A stretch of 64,000 nucleotides of DNA from Halomonas sp. McH1-25 (GTDB lineage: Bacteria > Pseudomonadota > Gammaproteobacteria > Pseudomonadales > Halomonadaceae): the NCBI RefSeq assembly GCF_022348165.1, contig NZ_JAKRFI010000010.1:1-64000 (forward strand), in the 5' to 3' direction. Shown here one piece after another: positions 20,176 to 32,657 of the stretch (position 1 is its first letter; every line of letters begins with the position of its first letter). The notes under the pieces are model-generated. The model was not told the DNA's origin. It worked only from the letters and a program-made list of their open reading frames with translations, and made no database searches. A program made the position numbers and the translations under genes.

Positions 20176-23100
20176 ATGAAACGGATGCTCATCAATGCGA
20201 CCCAGCCTGAAGAGCTGCGCGTCGCACTGGTCGATGGACAACGCCTTTACGATCTGGACATCGAATCCGGTGCCCGGGAGCAGAAAAAAGCCAACATCTA
20301 TCGCGGCAAGATTACCCGCGTCGAACCTTCCCTCGAAGCCGCCTTCGTCGACTTCGGCGCCGAGCGTCACGGTTTCCTTCCCCTCAAGGAAATCGCTCGA
20401 GAATATTTCAGTAAAGAGCCCAGCGGCCGCCCCAACATCAAAGAGGTGATCAAGGAAGGCCAGGAAGTCATCGTCCAGGTCGATAAAGAAGAGCGTGGCA
20501 ACAAAGGTGCGGCTCTGACCACTTTCATCAGCCTGGCCGGGCGCTTCCTGGTGTTGATGCCCAACAACCCCCGTGCCGGGGGCATCTCGCGGCGCATCGA
20601 AGGCGAGGAACGCACCCAGCTCAAGGACGCCATGGGTCAGCTCACGCTGCCCGATCGCATGGGTGTCATCGTGCGCACGGCGGGCATCGGGCGCAGCGCC
20701 GAAGAACTCCAGTGGGACCTGGATTACCTGGTCCAGGTATGGGAAGCGATCACCGAAGAAGCCGGCAAACGCTCCGCGCCGTTTTTGATCTACCGCGAAT
20801 CCAACGTCATCATTCGCGCCATGCGCGATTACCTGCGCCAGGATATCGGCGAGGTGCTGATCGACAGCCCCGAAGTTCACCAGGAGGCCCTGGGCTTCAT
20901 TCGCCAGGTGATGCCCTCCTACCAGCAAAAGATCAAGCTGTACGCCGATGACGTACCGCTGTTTTCGCGTTTCCAGATCGAAAGCCAGATCGAGACCGCC
21001 TACCAGCGCGAAGTCAAGCTGCCATCCGGCGGCTCGGTGGTGATCGACCATACCGAGGCCCTGGTATCCATCGATATCAACTCGGCACGCGCCACGCGCG
21101 GCAGCGATATCGAAGAAACCGCCCTGCAGACGAACCTGGAAGCGGCCGACGAGATTGCCCGCCAGTTGCGTCTGCGCGATATCGGCGGCCTGGTGGTCAT
21201 CGACTTCATCGACATGTCGCCGGCCCGCAACCAGCGCGAGGTCGAGAATCGCGTCCGCGATGCGCTCAAGCTGGACCGCGCCCGCGTCCAGATCGGACGT
21301 ATTTCACGCTTCGGCCTGATGGAAATGTCGCGTCAGCGCCTGCGCCCCTCGCTTGGCGAGACCAGTGGTGTAGTCTGCCCGCGCTGCGATGGTCAGGGTA
21401 CCATTCGCGACGTTCGCTCCATGTCGCTGTCGATCATGCGCCTGATCGAAGAAGAGGCCATGAAAGAGCGCAGCGCGCAGATTCGTGCCATTTTGCCGGT
21501 TCCTGTGGCCACTTACCTACTCAATGAAAAGCGTGCCACGCTGGCCGATATCGAGCGCCGCCAGGGGGTTCGTGTCGTGCTGCTTCCCAGCCCGGACATG
21601 GATACGCCGCATTACGATGTCCAGCGCCTGCGCGACGACCACCTGGAAGACGACGAAGAAGCCAAGTCCAGCTTCGAACTCTCCACCGAGACCGATGTCG
21701 GCAAGGAACCCGACAGCACCTTCGGCAAGCCGATTCAGCGTACCGAGGCAGCCGTCAAGACGGTAGCTCATGCCGCACCGGCACCGGCCTCGCTGCAACA
21801 ATCGAACGATCCCGCTCCGGTCGCCGGACAACAGGCGCCGAACGGACTGCTCTCGCGTCTTTTCAAAGGCGTCAGCAAGCTGCTTGGCGGTGCCGAAGGG
21901 GGTGCGCCGGCCTCCACTGCCCGGCGTGAGGCAACGCCCGAGCCAGACGTGAGCCGCGCGGCTTCCACCAGGGAGGAAAGCGAGGCACGGCACTCCAACC
22001 GCAATGGAGGCAACCGCAGACGCCGAAATGAAGCACGAGACGACACGCGCGACGACAAGCCGGCGGCACGCAACGCTCGCCAGGACGAGGACAGCCGTGG
22101 CGACAAGTCCGGCCGTGGCAAATCCGAAGGCAAGCCACAACGCAACAAGTCGCGCCAGGACGAGTCTCAGAACGGCAATCGCCAGCCCGCCAAGAGCAAA
22201 AGCGACAAGCCGCAACGCGAGGAAACCAAGCCCCGCGAGGAAGCCAAGCCCCGCGAGGACAAGGACAGTCGCAAGCCGCAGGCAACGCCTGAACAGGCCG
22301 GCAAGGACAAGGACGAGGCTACTAGTAGCGATGGCAAGCCCAAGCGCACTCGCAACAACCCACGCCAGCGTTCGCGCAAGCACGCCCTGAACCCTCAATC
22401 GGTCAGCGAGCAGGAACGCTTGCAGGCCGAGGCAGCCCAGGCCGGAGCCGATACTCAGGACGCCGGTGCCCAGGAGGCCAGCACGCAGAAAGTGGCCGAA
22501 CCGGCCACGGCTGAAACGCCGCCTGCGCCTGTTCAGCAAACCGAAGCGGGCAAACCGGTTGAAGAGACCTCCAAGGCAGCCGAGCCCCAGCCTCAAAGGG
22601 TCGCCGAAGAAAGCCGGGATGACGACGAGCCCAAGGTGGCGCCTACCGCGGAACGTGCTGCCTTCGCCAAGCCGCAGGCCGCTGGAGACGAAAGCAAGCC
22701 CCGCGCCTCGCGCAGGAAATCGCCGCGTAGCGAGCGCCAGACCGAGCAGAAAGCAGAGCGCAAGGCCGAGCGCAACGAGAATGTGGCAGCGACACCTTCC
22801 GATTCCACCAGCATGACGGAAACCACCGCAGCTTCTACTTCAGCCTCGCCCAGCCCTCAAGCAGCAACGGACGATGCCACACCGGCAGCCACGGAAGAGG
22901 CATCGCGCAACGCATCGGCGCAGGCTGACATCATGCCGGGCTCCACCGCTGCCGATAGCGAGCGAGTACCTGCGCAGAAGGACAGCGGCGCGACGCAGAC
23001 AGCTAGCGATACCAAGGCACCGGAGCAGGCAGAGCTGGAAGAAGCCAAGCCCCAGCCTTCAGAGCCGGAATCGGATAACACCGCCGACGCTCGCGCCTCC

Positions 23101-23232
23101 GCGGAAGAGCCCGCCTCCGTGGAAGAGGCATCTCCGGAGGCGTCGAATCGCCGCCGCCGCCGTCGTGCTCACAACGACCCACGTGAGCAGCGCCGCAGCG
23201 GTCAGCAAAACCAGGCCGAAAACAGTCAATAA
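20176..23232 (+). CDS. rne: Ribonuclease E
   Basis: A 1018-residue endoribonuclease, core of the RNA degradosome, that cuts single-stranded AU-rich RNA during mRNA decay and tRNA/rRNA processing. Residues about 40-120 form the S1 domain ([16 protein letters not shown]). The catalytic aspartates lie in [15 protein letters not shown] and VIDFIDM, and the Zn-link CPRCDGQG lies near residue 405. After about residue 510 the protein becomes a long low-complexity tail rich in Arg, Glu, Lys and Pro, expected to be the disordered scaffold for partner proteins and RNA. The repeated REE/KPRE stretch around residues 678-695 is an imperfect tandem repeat. Confidence 0.97.
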   Translation: MKRMLINATQPEELRVALVDGQRLYDLDIESGAREQKKANIYRGKITRVEPSLEAAFVDFGAERHGFLPLKEIAREYFSKEPSGRPNIKEVIKEGQEVIVQVDKEERGNKGAALTTFISLAGRFLVLMPNNPRAGGISRRIEGEERTQLKDAMGQLTLPDRMGVIVRTAGIGRSAEELQWDLDYLVQVWEAITEEAGKRSAPFLIYRESNVIIRAMRDYLRQDIGEVLIDSPEVHQEALGFIRQVMPSYQQKIKLYADDVPLFSRFQIESQIETAYQREVKLPSGGSVVIDHTEALVSIDINSARATRGSDIEETALQTNLEAADEIARQLRLRDIGGLVVIDFIDMSPARNQREVENRVRDALKLDRARVQIGRISRFGLMEMSRQRLRPSLGETSGVVCPRCDGQGTIRDVRSMSLSIMRLIEEEAMKERSAQIRAILPVPVATYLLNEKRATLADIERRQGVRVVLLPSPDMDTPHYDVQRLRDDHLEDDEEAKSSFELSTETDVGKEPDSTFGKPIQRTEAAVKTVAHAAPAPASLQQSNDPAPVAGQQAPNGLLSRLFKGVSKLLGGAEGGAPASTARREATPEPDVSRAASTREESEARHSNRNGGNRRRRNEARDDTRDDKPAARNARQDEDSRGDKSGRGKSEGKPQRNKSRQDESQNGNRQPAKSKSDKPQREETKPREEAKPREDKDSRKPQATPEQAGKDKDEATSSDGKPKRTRNNPRQRSRKHALNPQSVSEQERLQAEAAQAGADTQDAGAQEASTQKVAEPATAETPPAPVQQTEAGKPVEETSKAAEPQPQRVAEESRDDDEPKVAPTAERAAFAKPQAAGDESKPRASRRKSPRSERQTEQKAERKAERNENVAATPSDSTSMTETTAASTSASPSPQAATDDATPAATEEASRNASAQADIMPGSTAADSERVPAQKDSGATQTASDTKAPEQAELEEAKPQPSEPESDNTADARASAEEPASVEEASPEASNRRRRRRAHNDPREQRRSGQQNQAENSQ

Positions 23233-23260
23233 CCCGACTGTCGAAAGAGCCAGCAGCGCC

Positions 23261-23290
23261 AAGCGCCCGCAGTTCTTACTGCGGGCGCTT
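23261..23290. terminator. Bidirectional hairpin between rne and the M18 aminopeptidase gene
   Basis: A perfect 12-base-pair stem (23261-23272 with 23279-23290) with a TTCTTA loop lies between two convergent stop codons, 28 bases after rne. Neither side has a clear T tract, so termination efficiency is uncertain. Confidence 0.65.
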
Positions 23291-23316
23291 GCACGAGTGG
23301 CGCTTGAAATTATCTG

Positions 23317-24615
23317 TCAGTTCAGGGTACGGCGATTCAGGAACGCAACCAGCGCACGGATCAGATAGCCTGGATCCTTGCTCCCGGCAGTTTCGCGAAT
23401 CGAGTGCATGGCCCATTGCGGCACGCCGACATCCAGGGTGGGTACGCCAAGTTCTGTCGCCGTGATCGGCCCGATCGTGCTGCCACAACCCATGTCGGCG
23501 CGAGTCGCAAACGTCTGGACCGGCACGCCGGCTTCATGGCAAATATCGCGAAACAGCGCCGCAGTCGCACTGTTGGTCGCATAGCGCTGATTGGCATTGA
23601 CCTTGATCACCGGACCACCGTTGATGGCAGGCCCATGAGCGGGATCATGCTTGTCGGTAAAATTGGGATGCAGGGCATGGGCATTGTCGCAGGAGATCAT
23701 ACGCGATGACTGGACCATGCGAATCCAGCTCTCCTCGTCTCCATCGCCAAGTTGGGCATGGATCCGGCGCAGCACATCGATGAGAAAAGGCCCCTGAGCC
23801 CCGCACGCGCTGGCACTGCCGACCTCTTCATGATCGGTGGCCACAAGCACAGCGCCCTGGGTGCCGTCGCAGTCCAGCAGGGCTTCCAGACCAATGAAGC
23901 AGGACAATAGATTATCCAGGCGAGCACTGGCGATGAGTTCGTCCTCGACTCCGATTCTAGCCGGCGGCTGCGTATCGTAGAGGCACAGCTCGAAGTCGAG
24001 GACATCGACGTTCTCAAGCTTATGCTGTTCGTACAGCCAACGCTTGATTAGTCGCGGCAGATCGCTATGCTCGCCGCCTTGAAGGAATACGGGGGCCATC
24101 TGGGTCTGGGCATTGAGGACACGCCCATTGTTGGCCTCTCGATCCAGATGAATCGCCAGACTGGGCACGATCGCCACGGGTCGATCGACGTTGATCAGCA
24201 CGCCCTGCAGGCGACCATCGTCGCGCCTCACATGGACTCGGCCAGCCAGTCCCAGATCGCGATCGAACCAAGGCGCCAGCAATGCACCACCGTAGACTTC
24301 TACGCCCAGTTGCATCCAGTTGTGACCGATGACCGGTGCGTTGGGCTTGAGGCGCAACCCAGGGCTATCGGTGTGAGCGCCGATCATGCGCAGCGCGTCG
24401 AGCCTGCTCTCGGGCAATTGCAGCGCAACGAGCGAGGAGTCATTGCGCGTCACGACGATACGCTCGCCCGGCGAGAGCGACCAGGCCTGAGTCTCGTCGA
24501 GATGTCGGAAACCGGCTTGTTCGAGACGCTTCACCATGTTATGTGTCGCGTGCCATGGCGTCGGCGAACGCTGGAGGAAAGCCAATAACCGTTCGAGAGT
24601 GGGATCGTGGGGCAT
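23317..24615 (-). CDS. apeB: M18 family aminopeptidase (aspartyl aminopeptidase type)
   Basis: A 432-residue metallo-aminopeptidase. Di-zinc ligands are visible in IGAHTDSPGLRLKP (His, Asp), ATDHEEVGSASACGAQGPF (Asp, Glu-Glu) and the C-terminal IRETAGSKD region with its preceding His. It removes N-terminal residues from peptides, with an acidic preference in characterised M18 enzymes. The start is ATG at 24615, preceded by GAGGATAAAC; a longer frame has no site. It is divergent from prc, about 95 bases away. Confidence 0.92.
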   Translation of the reverse strand: MPHDPTLERLLAFLQRSPTPWHATHNMVKRLEQAGFRHLDETQAWSLSPGERIVVTRNDSSLVALQLPESRLDALRMIGAHTDSPGLRLKPNAPVIGHNWMQLGVEVYGGALLAPWFDRDLGLAGRVHVRRDDGRLQGVLINVDRPVAIVPSLAIHLDREANNGRVLNAQTQMAPVFLQGGEHSDLPRLIKRWLYEQHKLENVDVLDFELCLYDTQPPARIGVEDELIASARLDNLLSCFIGLEALLDCDGTQGAVLVATDHEEVGSASACGAQGPFLIDVLRRIHAQLGDGDEESWIRMVQSSRMISCDNAHALHPNFTDKHDPAHGPAINGGPVIKVNANQRYATNSATAALFRDICHEAGVPVQTFATRADMGCGSTIGPITATELGVPTLDVGVPQWAMHSIRETAGSKDPGYLIRALVAFLNRRTLN

Positions 24616-24710
24616 GTTTATCCTCGCAAGGTCTGTGTATGACGACACAGACTGCTACAATGGCTGGCCGGCGTCCATGCATCGCCTGCGTCGGTCACTT
24701 AGGGAAATGA

Positions 24711-26804
24711 GTGTACATGAATCCGGGAGTGCTTCTATTGATGAGCCTGACAGCAGCCACTCGGCGCGCTTTCTTCGTTTCGTTTCTGGCCGTGCTGAGT
24801 GTTCCGGCGCTTGCGGATCTCAGCCCTACCGATGACCAGCGTCAGGCCGCGACCGAGGTCGCAGAATCGCTTCGGTATGGCCACTATGCCGATGTCAATC
24901 TCAACGACACTTGGTCGGAGCGGGCCTTCGACCAGTTCCTTGACGTCCTCGACTCACAGCGGGCCTATCTGATTCAGCGCGATATCAGCCGGTTCAGCGA
25001 TCTGCAGACGAGCCTTGACGAGGCCGTAGAGGAAGGCGAGCTCGAGCGGGTCTATGAGTTCTACAATGTATACCAGCAACGCGTCGAAAATCGCCTGGAA
25101 TGGCTCATCGACGAGATCGATGCCGGCCTGGATTACGATTACACCACCAACGAGCGCCTGGCCATCGAGCGTAGCGACGAACCCTGGCCGGGTAGCGAAG
25201 CGGCATTGGATACGTTGTGGACGAAGCGGCTCAAGAATGCCGCCCTGTCGCTTGAGTTGAGTGGCCAGACCCCCGAGGCGATCGAAGAGACGCTGCGCGA
25301 TCGTTACGCCAGTCAGCTGACGCGTATTCGCCAGACCAATCCCGAAGATGTGTTCGGTTTGTTCATGGCGGGCGTCACCAGCACCACCGATCCGCATACC
25401 GAGTATCTGTCGCCGCGTCAGGGCGAGTCCTTCGACATTCAGATGCGTCTGTCACTCGAAGGCATCGGCGCCCTGCTGCAGACCGAGGGCGAATACGTGA
25501 AGGTCTCCAGCCTGGTCCCCGGGGGGCCGGCCGACAAGAGCGGCGTGCTGCAACCCGCGGATCGTATCGTTGGCGTCGGTCAGGGCGAAGAAGGCGACAT
25601 CACCAATGTCGTCGGCATGCGTCTCGATGAGGTCGTCGACCTGATCCGTGGCCCCAAGGGTTCGACGGTCCGCCTGGATATCATTCCCGCCAAGGCTGTC
25701 GATGTCACCCGTTCGCACGTCGTCAAGATCGTACGCGATACCGTCAAGCTGGAAGATCAGGCTGCCAACAGCGAGGTGGTCACAGTCACCCGCGACGGGG
25801 GCGAACATCGCATCGGCGTGATAGACATTCCGACCTTCTATGTCGATTTCGATGCCTGGCAGGCTGGCGAAGAGGATTATCGCAGCACGACCCGCGACGT
25901 AGCCCAGGAGATCGAGAAACTCAAGACCGCGGGTGTCGAGGGCATCGTGCTCGACCTGCGCAACAATGGCGGCGGTGCGCTGCAAGAAGCCAACTCACTG
26001 ATCGGGCTGTTTATCGATCGGGGGCCAACCGTTCAGGTTCGCGACGCCCAGGGGCGTATCAGTCTGTACGGCGACACCGACAGCGGTAGCTTGTATTCGG
26101 GTCCCTTGGCCGTACTGGTCAACCGCCTGTCGGCATCCGCCTCGGAGATCTTCGCCGGCGCCATTCAGGACTATGGTCGCGGGCTCGTCATCGGAAGCCG
26201 CACCTTCGGCAAGGGCACCGTGCAGACGCTTAACGACCTGAGCCATGGCCAGATCAAACTGACCCGTGCCAAGTTCTACCGCATTACGGGCGAAAGCACC
26301 CAACACCGAGGCGTCTATCCCGATCTGCTGTTCCCCAGCCTGGTCGACCCGGACGTGATCGGCGAAAGCAGTCTGGAAAACGCTCTGCCCTGGGACACGG
26401 TTCGTTCCGTGCAGTACCGTCAATACGGTGAACCCAAGCGTTATCTGGAAACCCTGGAAAACCTGCATGAAGAGCGCATCGCTCATGAACCCAATTTCAC
26501 CTATCTGGAACGTCAAGCCGCCTTGATCAAGCAGCTCCGCGAGCAACAGACCTCGGTCAGTCTCAATCGCGAGCAACGCCAGCGCGAAATGGACGCTCAA
26601 GAGAGCGAGCAGCTTTCCTTGGAAAATCAGCGGCGTCGGGCCTTGGGGCTGGATCCGTTGGATAGCTGGATCGATGCCCGGGAAGAAGAAGCCGAACAGG
26701 CTGCCGAGAGTGAAGACAACGAGCCTATCGATCGTGCGCAGATCGTCGAAAGCGCCGAGATTCTGCTCGATTACGCCCGCCTGTCACAAACCGAAGCGGC
26801 ATGA
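24711..26804 (+). CDS. prc: Tail-specific (carboxy-terminal processing) protease Prc
   Basis: A 697-residue periplasmic S41A protease that degrades proteins with nonpolar C-termini and trims lipoproteins and cell-wall hydrolases. A signal peptide lies at about residues 1-35 (FFVSFLAVLSVPALA). The PDZ domain spans about 235-320 with the ligand loop LEGIGALLQTEGEYVKVSSL. The Ser-Lys dyad lies in LSASASEIFAGAIQ and GSRTFGKGTVQ, and the DUF3340 C-terminal domain follows. The start is GTG at 24711, five bases after AGGGA; ATG at 24717 is an alternative. A strong terminator follows. Confidence 0.94.
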   Translation: MYMNPGVLLLMSLTAATRRAFFVSFLAVLSVPALADLSPTDDQRQAATEVAESLRYGHYADVNLNDTWSERAFDQFLDVLDSQRAYLIQRDISRFSDLQTSLDEAVEEGELERVYEFYNVYQQRVENRLEWLIDEIDAGLDYDYTTNERLAIERSDEPWPGSEAALDTLWTKRLKNAALSLELSGQTPEAIEETLRDRYASQLTRIRQTNPEDVFGLFMAGVTSTTDPHTEYLSPRQGESFDIQMRLSLEGIGALLQTEGEYVKVSSLVPGGPADKSGVLQPADRIVGVGQGEEGDITNVVGMRLDEVVDLIRGPKGSTVRLDIIPAKAVDVTRSHVVKIVRDTVKLEDQAANSEVVTVTRDGGEHRIGVIDIPTFYVDFDAWQAGEEDYRSTTRDVAQEIEKLKTAGVEGIVLDLRNNGGGALQEANSLIGLFIDRGPTVQVRDAQGRISLYGDTDSGSLYSGPLAVLVNRLSASASEIFAGAIQDYGRGLVIGSRTFGKGTVQTLNDLSHGQIKLTRAKFYRITGESTQHRGVYPDLLFPSLVDPDVIGESSLENALPWDTVRSVQYRQYGEPKRYLETLENLHEERIAHEPNFTYLERQAALIKQLREQQTSVSLNREQRQREMDAQESEQLSLENQRRRALGLDPLDSWIDAREEEAEQAAESEDNEPIDRAQIVESAEILLDYARLSQTEAA

Positions 26805-26809
26805 TGCCT

Positions 26810-26846
26810 GTCTCGTCCGGTGTAACCACCGGACGAGACATTTTTT
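26810..26846 (+). terminator. Rho-independent terminator after prc
   Basis: A perfect 13-base-pair stem (26810-26822 with 26827-26839), loop TAAC, is followed by ATTTTTT. It starts six bases after the prc stop codon, so ligB is not expected to be read from the prc promoter. Confidence 0.93.
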
Positions 26847-26853
26847 CTGCTGA

Positions 26854-28499
<1,646 letters not shown>

Positions 28500-28502
28500 C
28501 CG

Positions 28503-28859
28503 TTAGGGGTTGTCAGCAGCACGCGCACTATCGAGCGGGCATCCGCTGGCGTTTGTCGCCACCTCGTCCGCCTGGGCATTGGGGCATTCGCCAATGTCAC
28601 GCATGACATAATCCATCATGGTCAGTACCACCATGATCGTCAGCCACATGAGGCCGGCCAGTGCGAAAACTCGCAGCAGGTTGTCTGCCGCCCTGAGCCC
28701 CATGAAGAACGTCAGGATCAATGAGGCCAGTATCGCCGCACATATCAGGCTGAATACGTGTCCCATGAGGCCCGACGTCAGCTTCGTGGCGGCGACGCTA
28801 GCCCCCAGCACGATCAGGTATGCCCCCCAGGCGAGGACCGGCGCCCTGACATCCTTCAT
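28503..28859 (-). CDS. Cytochrome c oxidase subunit IV family protein (CtaF-like)
   Basis: A 118-residue membrane protein with three predicted helices (about residues 9-25, 33-52 and 63-88) and a hydrophilic C-terminus with two cysteines. Size, three-helix layout and position just after ctaE identify it as the small subunit IV (prokaryotic COX4) of a caa3-type oxidase. It stabilises the CuB region in homologues. The ATG at 28859 follows GGAGGGC. It is the last gene of the ACIII-caa3 operon. Confidence 0.8.
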   Translation of the reverse strand: MKDVRAPVLAWGAYLIVLGASVAATKLTSGLMGHVFSLICAAILASLILTFFMGLRAADNLLRVFALAGLMWLTIMVVLTMMDYVMRDIGECPNAQADEVATNASGCPLDSARAADNP

Positions 28860-28873
28860 AGTGCAGCCCTCCG

Positions 28874-29536
28874 TTATGCGCGTAGCAGGTATAGGGTCGT
28901 GAAGATGAACACCCAGACCACATCCACGAAGGCCCAGTAAAGCCCATTCATTTGAATCTGACGGCCCAGCCGCGGGGGATCGCGCCAGCGCAAGGTGAAC
29001 ACGACCAACACGCTCAGCATGCCGAGCCCGATGCTCATATGCACGGCATGCAGCCCGGTCAGCACGTAATAGAAGTTGAAGAACATCTCGGCACGATCGG
29101 GATGCGCCCCCGGATATTCGAATTCCAACCCCAGGATCGGCATCAGGTTTTCGGTGTATTCGTGATGCCATTCGTAGCCCTTGATACCCAGAAAGACAAC
29201 ACCGATGGATATCGTGACGATCAGGAAGATCAGCGTCAGCCGACGCCGCTCGGCATTGGCGGCCCGTTCCGCCAATGCCATGAACAGGCTACTGGTGACG
29301 AGTAGTGCCGTGTTCAAAGTGCCCAGCCTAAGATCCAGATGAGTCGCCGCTTCGGCGAATACCTCGGGGTAGGCAAAGCGGTAAACGGTGAATCCCGTGA
29401 ATATTCCTCCGAACAGCATCAGTTCGGTGGCCAGGAATATCCACATGCCCATCAGGTCCGCCTGACGCTGCTGAGTCAGGTCGTCGAACTGCTCGTCGGG
29501 CGCCGCCTTACTTGTTGTCGATGGTGTCGTAGTCAT
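28874..29536 (-). CDS. ctaE: Cytochrome c oxidase subunit III
   Basis: A 220-residue, five-helix subunit [23 protein letters not shown], the [10 protein letters not shown] turn and [15 protein letters not shown] are family blocks, and the C-terminus ends [19 protein letters not shown]. It binds beside subunit I and protects it from turnover damage, without carrying redox centres. It overlaps the end of ctaD by 29 bases and is followed 14 bases later by the subunit IV gene. Confidence 0.95.
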   Translation of the reverse strand: MTTTPSTTSKAAPDEQFDDLTQQRQADLMGMWIFLATELMLFGGIFTGFTVYRFAYPEVFAEAATHLDLRLGTLNTALLVTSSLFMALAERAANAERRRLTLIFLIVTISIGVVFLGIKGYEWHHEYTENLMPILGLEFEYPGAHPDRAEMFFNFYYVLTGLHAVHMSIGLGMLSVLVVFTLRWRDPPRLGRQIQMNGLYWAFVDVVWVFIFTTLYLLRA

Positions 29537-31121
29537 AAGGAGGTCCTGTCACGGTTTGCGGCTCCAGGAAGTTGTGCTTGGGTGGCGGCGAATCCGTACG
29601 CCACTCCAGCCCGGCGGCACGCCAGGGATTGGGTGGGGCTCGCTTACCCCAGCGCAGCGACCAGAGCAGGTAGACCAACGGCAGCAGGTAGCCGATCGCC
29701 AGCACCCCGGCCCCCAGCGAGGACATGACATGCAGTATCTGGAAGTCTTCCGGATAGGTTTGGTAGCGCCGGGGCATACCGGCGTACCCCATCAGGTACT
29801 GCGGGAAGAAAGTCAGATTGAAGCCAATGAACAACGCCAACGCCGCCACCTTGGCCCAGATCTCCGGATACATACGCCCGGTCATTTTCGGCCACCAGAA
29901 GTGCAACCCACCGATATAGGCCGTGACCATGCTGCCGACCATGATGTAGTGGAAATGCGCGACCACGAAGTAAGTGTCATGCACGTGGACGTCGACCGCC
30001 AGTGACGCCAAAAAGATGCCTGTGAATCCGCCGATAGTGAACAGTCCGACGAAGGACAGCGCATAGATCATGACCGCCGAGAAGATCAGTTTTCCCTTGT
30101 ACAGGGTCGCCGTCCAGTTGAAGGTCTTGATGGCCGACGGCAGTGCCACGAAGAACGAGAACAGCGAGAACATCAGCCCGGCATACAGGCTCTGGCCGGA
30201 GACGAACATGTGGTGCCCCCAGACCAGAAAGCCGAATACGGAGATTGCCAGAATCGACAGGGCCATACCGTGATAGCCGAACACGGTCTTGCGCGAGAAA
30301 CAGGTAATCAATTCCGATACGACCCCCATCCCCGGCAGGATCATGATGTAGACCGCGGGATGCGAGTAGAACCAGAACAGATGCTGAAAGAGGATGGGAT
30401 CGCCGCCCAGCGCCGGGTCGAAGATACCGATCCCCAGCACACGCTCGAGAAGAAGCAGGATCAGGGTCGCGGACAGCACCGGTGTCGCCAGGACCATGAC
30501 CAGACTGGTGGCATAGTTGGCCCAGACGAACAGCGGCAGACGAAACCAGGTCAGCCCAGGTGCACGCATCTTGTGGGTGGTGACGATGAAGTTGATACCC
30601 GTGGCGATCGACGAGAAGCCCACTACAAATATCCCGATCAACGCCGCCACGACCGCCCGGTCGGCATACTGGGTCGAATACGGCGTATAGAAGGTCCAGC
30701 CGGTATCCACACCACTGGTGATTACTGCCGCGATAGTGAACAAGCCACCCACGGTGTAGATGTACCAGGAGATCAGGTTGAGCTTGGGAAAAGCCAGATC
30801 CTTGGCGCCGACCATCAGCGGAAGCAGAAAGTTGCCCAGCGTATTGGGAATGGACGGGATCAGGAAGAACCACACCATCACCACGCCATGAATCGTGAAC
30901 AGCTGATTGTACGCGTCGGCACTGACCACATCACCGTCGGGCGTCATCAGCTCGAGGCGAATGACCAGGGCCGCAAGCCCACCCAAAAAGAAGAAGGCCG
31001 TAATCGATATCGTGTACAGCCACGCGACGCGTTTGTGATCCGTGGTAAGCAGCCAGTCGCGAATCTTCCACCCGCTAGTCAGATAGCTTTCGCTGGCTTG
31101 ATTGGCCGCAGCTTCGCTCAT
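29508..31121 (-). CDS. ctaD: Cytochrome c oxidase subunit I (A2-type, caa3)
   Basis: A 537-residue, twelve-helix catalytic subunit that reduces O2 at the haem a3-CuB centre. Ligands visible: haem a His in [10 protein letters not shown], CuB His and the cross-linking Tyr in YSHPAVY, the CuB His pair in WGHHMFVSG, and haem His residues in [15 protein letters not shown]. The D-channel glutamate of A1 oxidases (HPEVY) is replaced by Ala with Tyr-Ser just before it, the mark of A2 oxidases. The K-channel lysine remains (PSAIKTFNW). The ATG overlaps the ctaC stop as ATGA, and an AAGGAG site lies seven bases upstream. Confidence 0.96.
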   Translation of the reverse strand: MSEAAANQASESYLTSGWKIRDWLLTTDHKRVAWLYTISITAFFFLGGLAALVIRLELMTPDGDVVSADAYNQLFTIHGVVMVWFFLIPSIPNTLGNFLLPLMVGAKDLAFPKLNLISWYIYTVGGLFTIAAVITSGVDTGWTFYTPYSTQYADRAVVAALIGIFVVGFSSIATGINFIVTTHKMRAPGLTWFRLPLFVWANYATSLVMVLATPVLSATLILLLLERVLGIGIFDPALGGDPILFQHLFWFYSHPAVYIMILPGMGVVSELITCFSRKTVFGYHGMALSILAISVFGFLVWGHHMFVSGQSLYAGLMFSLFSFFVALPSAIKTFNWTATLYKGKLIFSAVMIYALSFVGLFTIGGFTGIFLASLAVDVHVHDTYFVVAHFHYIMVGSMVTAYIGGLHFWWPKMTGRMYPEIWAKVAALALFIGFNLTFFPQYLMGYAGMPRRYQTYPEDFQILHVMSSLGAGVLAIGYLLPLVYLLWSLRWGKRAPPNPWRAAGLEWRTDSPPPKHNFLEPQTVTGPPYDYDTIDNK

Positions 31122-32137
31122 TGGCCTTCTCCTTCATTCCCTTCGACCGACGTCCTGATCCAGTCGCCAGGCTGCAGGGACTTGATATAAGCAACGATGC
31201 GCAAGATCTCCTCCTCCTTGAGCTGTCCGGCAAAGCTCGGCATGATCGGTTCATAGCCAGCTGCGATGTGCCTGTCGGGCTGCAGGATCGAGTCCCGAAT
31301 ATAGGCTTCGTCCGCCAGAATCACCTCGCCGCTCTCGAGAGCCACGCTACGTCCATAGAGGCCATCCAGCGAAGGGGCTCGAACGCTCGACTTGCCCATG
31401 TGACAGCCACTGCAGCCATGCGCCTCGAAAAGCTGTTTGCCGGCGGTGGCCAGCGTCTGGCCGGATCCCTGCCGGGTAAGCCAGGCCTGATAGTCTCCGC
31501 GCTCCATGACCACCACCTTGCCCAGCATGCGCGAATGAAAGCTGCCGCAGTACTCGGCACAGAACAGCCGGTACTCCCCCGGTTCGGTCGCCTTGAACCA
31601 TGCCGTCTTTTCGGTACCCGGCACCACATCCCGCTTGATGCGGAACGCCGGCACGAAAAAGCTGTGTATGACGTCCTGCGACGTCACGCGCAGCCGAATG
31701 ACTTCGTCCACGGGCACGTGCAGCGCATTGATCTCCCGCGTGCCGTCGGGATGCTGTATCTTCCACATCCACTGCTTGCCGACGACATCGATGGTCATGG
31801 CCGGCTCAGGCCCGCGATAGCCATCCAGGTACAGCGTCGTCGCCCAGGCGAAAAAGCCCATGAAGGCCACCAACATTGCGGCAAGCACGGCAATCTCGAC
31901 CCGGTTCTCGGTACGGGTGGAAGGTAGATTGGAGCGATCGGCTGTCTTGTTTCCCGCCCGGTAGCGAAAACCGAAGAAGGCGATCAACCCCACCACCATC
32001 AGTAGAATGACAACGCTAGCGCCAACCAGAGCGAAATAAAGATGATCGACATGGCCGGCATGCTCGGTCGCCTGCGTCGGGATCAGATGCAGTCCCTTTT
32101 CCACCTCGGGCAGATAGGCTGCCACCTCATCATTCAT
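31118..32137 (-). CDS. ctaC: Cytochrome c oxidase subunit II with fused cytochrome c domain
   Basis: A 339-residue subunit II. Two membrane helices lie at about residues 34-56 and 82-104, followed by the cupredoxin domain with the CuA ligands in DVIHSFFVP and [14 protein letters not shown]-terminal cytochrome c domain carries the haem motif CSGCH and a likely axial Met in IMPSF. This fusion defines a caa3-type oxidase that accepts electrons directly, probably from ActE or ActA of the adjacent complex. AGGAGG precedes the ATG. The start overlaps the previous gene by eight bases. Confidence 0.96.
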   Translation of the reverse strand: MNDEVAAYLPEVEKGLHLIPTQATEHAGHVDHLYFALVGASVVILLMVVGLIAFFGFRYRAGNKTADRSNLPSTRTENRVEIAVLAAMLVAFMGFFAWATTLYLDGYRGPEPAMTIDVVGKQWMWKIQHPDGTREINALHVPVDEVIRLRVTSQDVIHSFFVPAFRIKRDVVPGTEKTAWFKATEPGEYRLFCAEYCGSFHSRMLGKVVVMERGDYQAWLTRQGSGQTLATAGKQLFEAHGCSGCHMGKSSVRAPSLDGLYGRSVALESGEVILADEAYIRDSILQPDRHIAAGYEPIMPSFAGQLKEEEILRIVAYIKSLQPGDWIRTSVEGNEGEGQ

Positions 32138-32657
32138 TCCCTGCCTCCTGTCCTACCCGGGGATCGACGATCACTTCCGGCTCCGCTACGGCTTCGGCCG
32201 CCGAGACATCCACCTCCATATCGACGGCATCCACGCCCTTGCCAACCGGCGGTTCTGTCAAAACGATCCCTTGGTTGGCATGCACGCCCCGCTCGGGCAG
32301 GCCACGTTCCGCCAGCAACTGCATGGCCCGCTCGATGGGCATGTGTACACGCCCAATCTCCCGGTCGACCCAACCGAGGCCATGCAACTGCTCGCTCACC
32401 GCTCGATTGAAGACGGCTAGATCCACCTTGGGCGCGGCTTGCAGCTGCGGCACCTCCGGTATGTTGGCCGGCACCGGATCCCCGGCGAACGGGTTGGGCG
32501 GGTATGGCACCTCCTCCCATACCGAGGCCATGAGCATCCAAAGCGCCAGCAGACAGAGCGGCACGAAGCCCGCCATGAAGGCGATGAACAGCACGGGAAT
32601 GCGCGCCGGCACATCACGCTGCTCGTGTCCTGCAGTGGGATTGGCCGCTTCACTCAT
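32130..32657 (-). CDS. Uncharacterised single-helix membrane protein of the ACIII-caa3 operon
   Basis: A 175-residue protein with one membrane helix at about residues 18-45 and a periplasmic tail. The recognisable part is GWVDREIGRVHMPIERAMQLLAERGLP, a segment of a type seen in small proteins encoded near Sco/Cox genes in other bacteria. No haem, copper or iron-sulfur motif is present (no CxxCH, no Cys pair). Because it lies exactly between actF and ctaC with overlaps on both sides and has an AGGAG site, it is probably made together with both complexes; a linker or assembly role is only a guess. Confidence 0.75.
   Translation of the reverse strand: MSEAANPTAGHEQRDVPARIPVLFIAFMAGFVPLCLLALWMLMASVWEEVPYPPNPFAGDPVPANIPEVPQLQAAPKVDLAVFNRAVSEQLHGLGWVDREIGRVHMPIERAMQLLAERGLPERGVHANQGIVLTEPPVGKGVDAVDMEVDVSAAEAVAEPEVIVDPRVGQEAGNE

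Noticed and set aside
18556-21051. An 831-codon open frame on the minus strand that includes rluC
   Set aside because: Only the part up to 19500 has RluC homology and a ribosome binding site. The rest runs antisense through the rne leader and first 290 codons of rne, and is open because of GC-rich codon bias.
21517-22596. A long Leu/Gly/Arg-rich frame antisense to the rne tail
   Set aside because: It is the complement of the low-complexity RNase E C-terminus. The apparent membrane-like stretches are a by-product of Glu/Lys/Ala codons read backwards.
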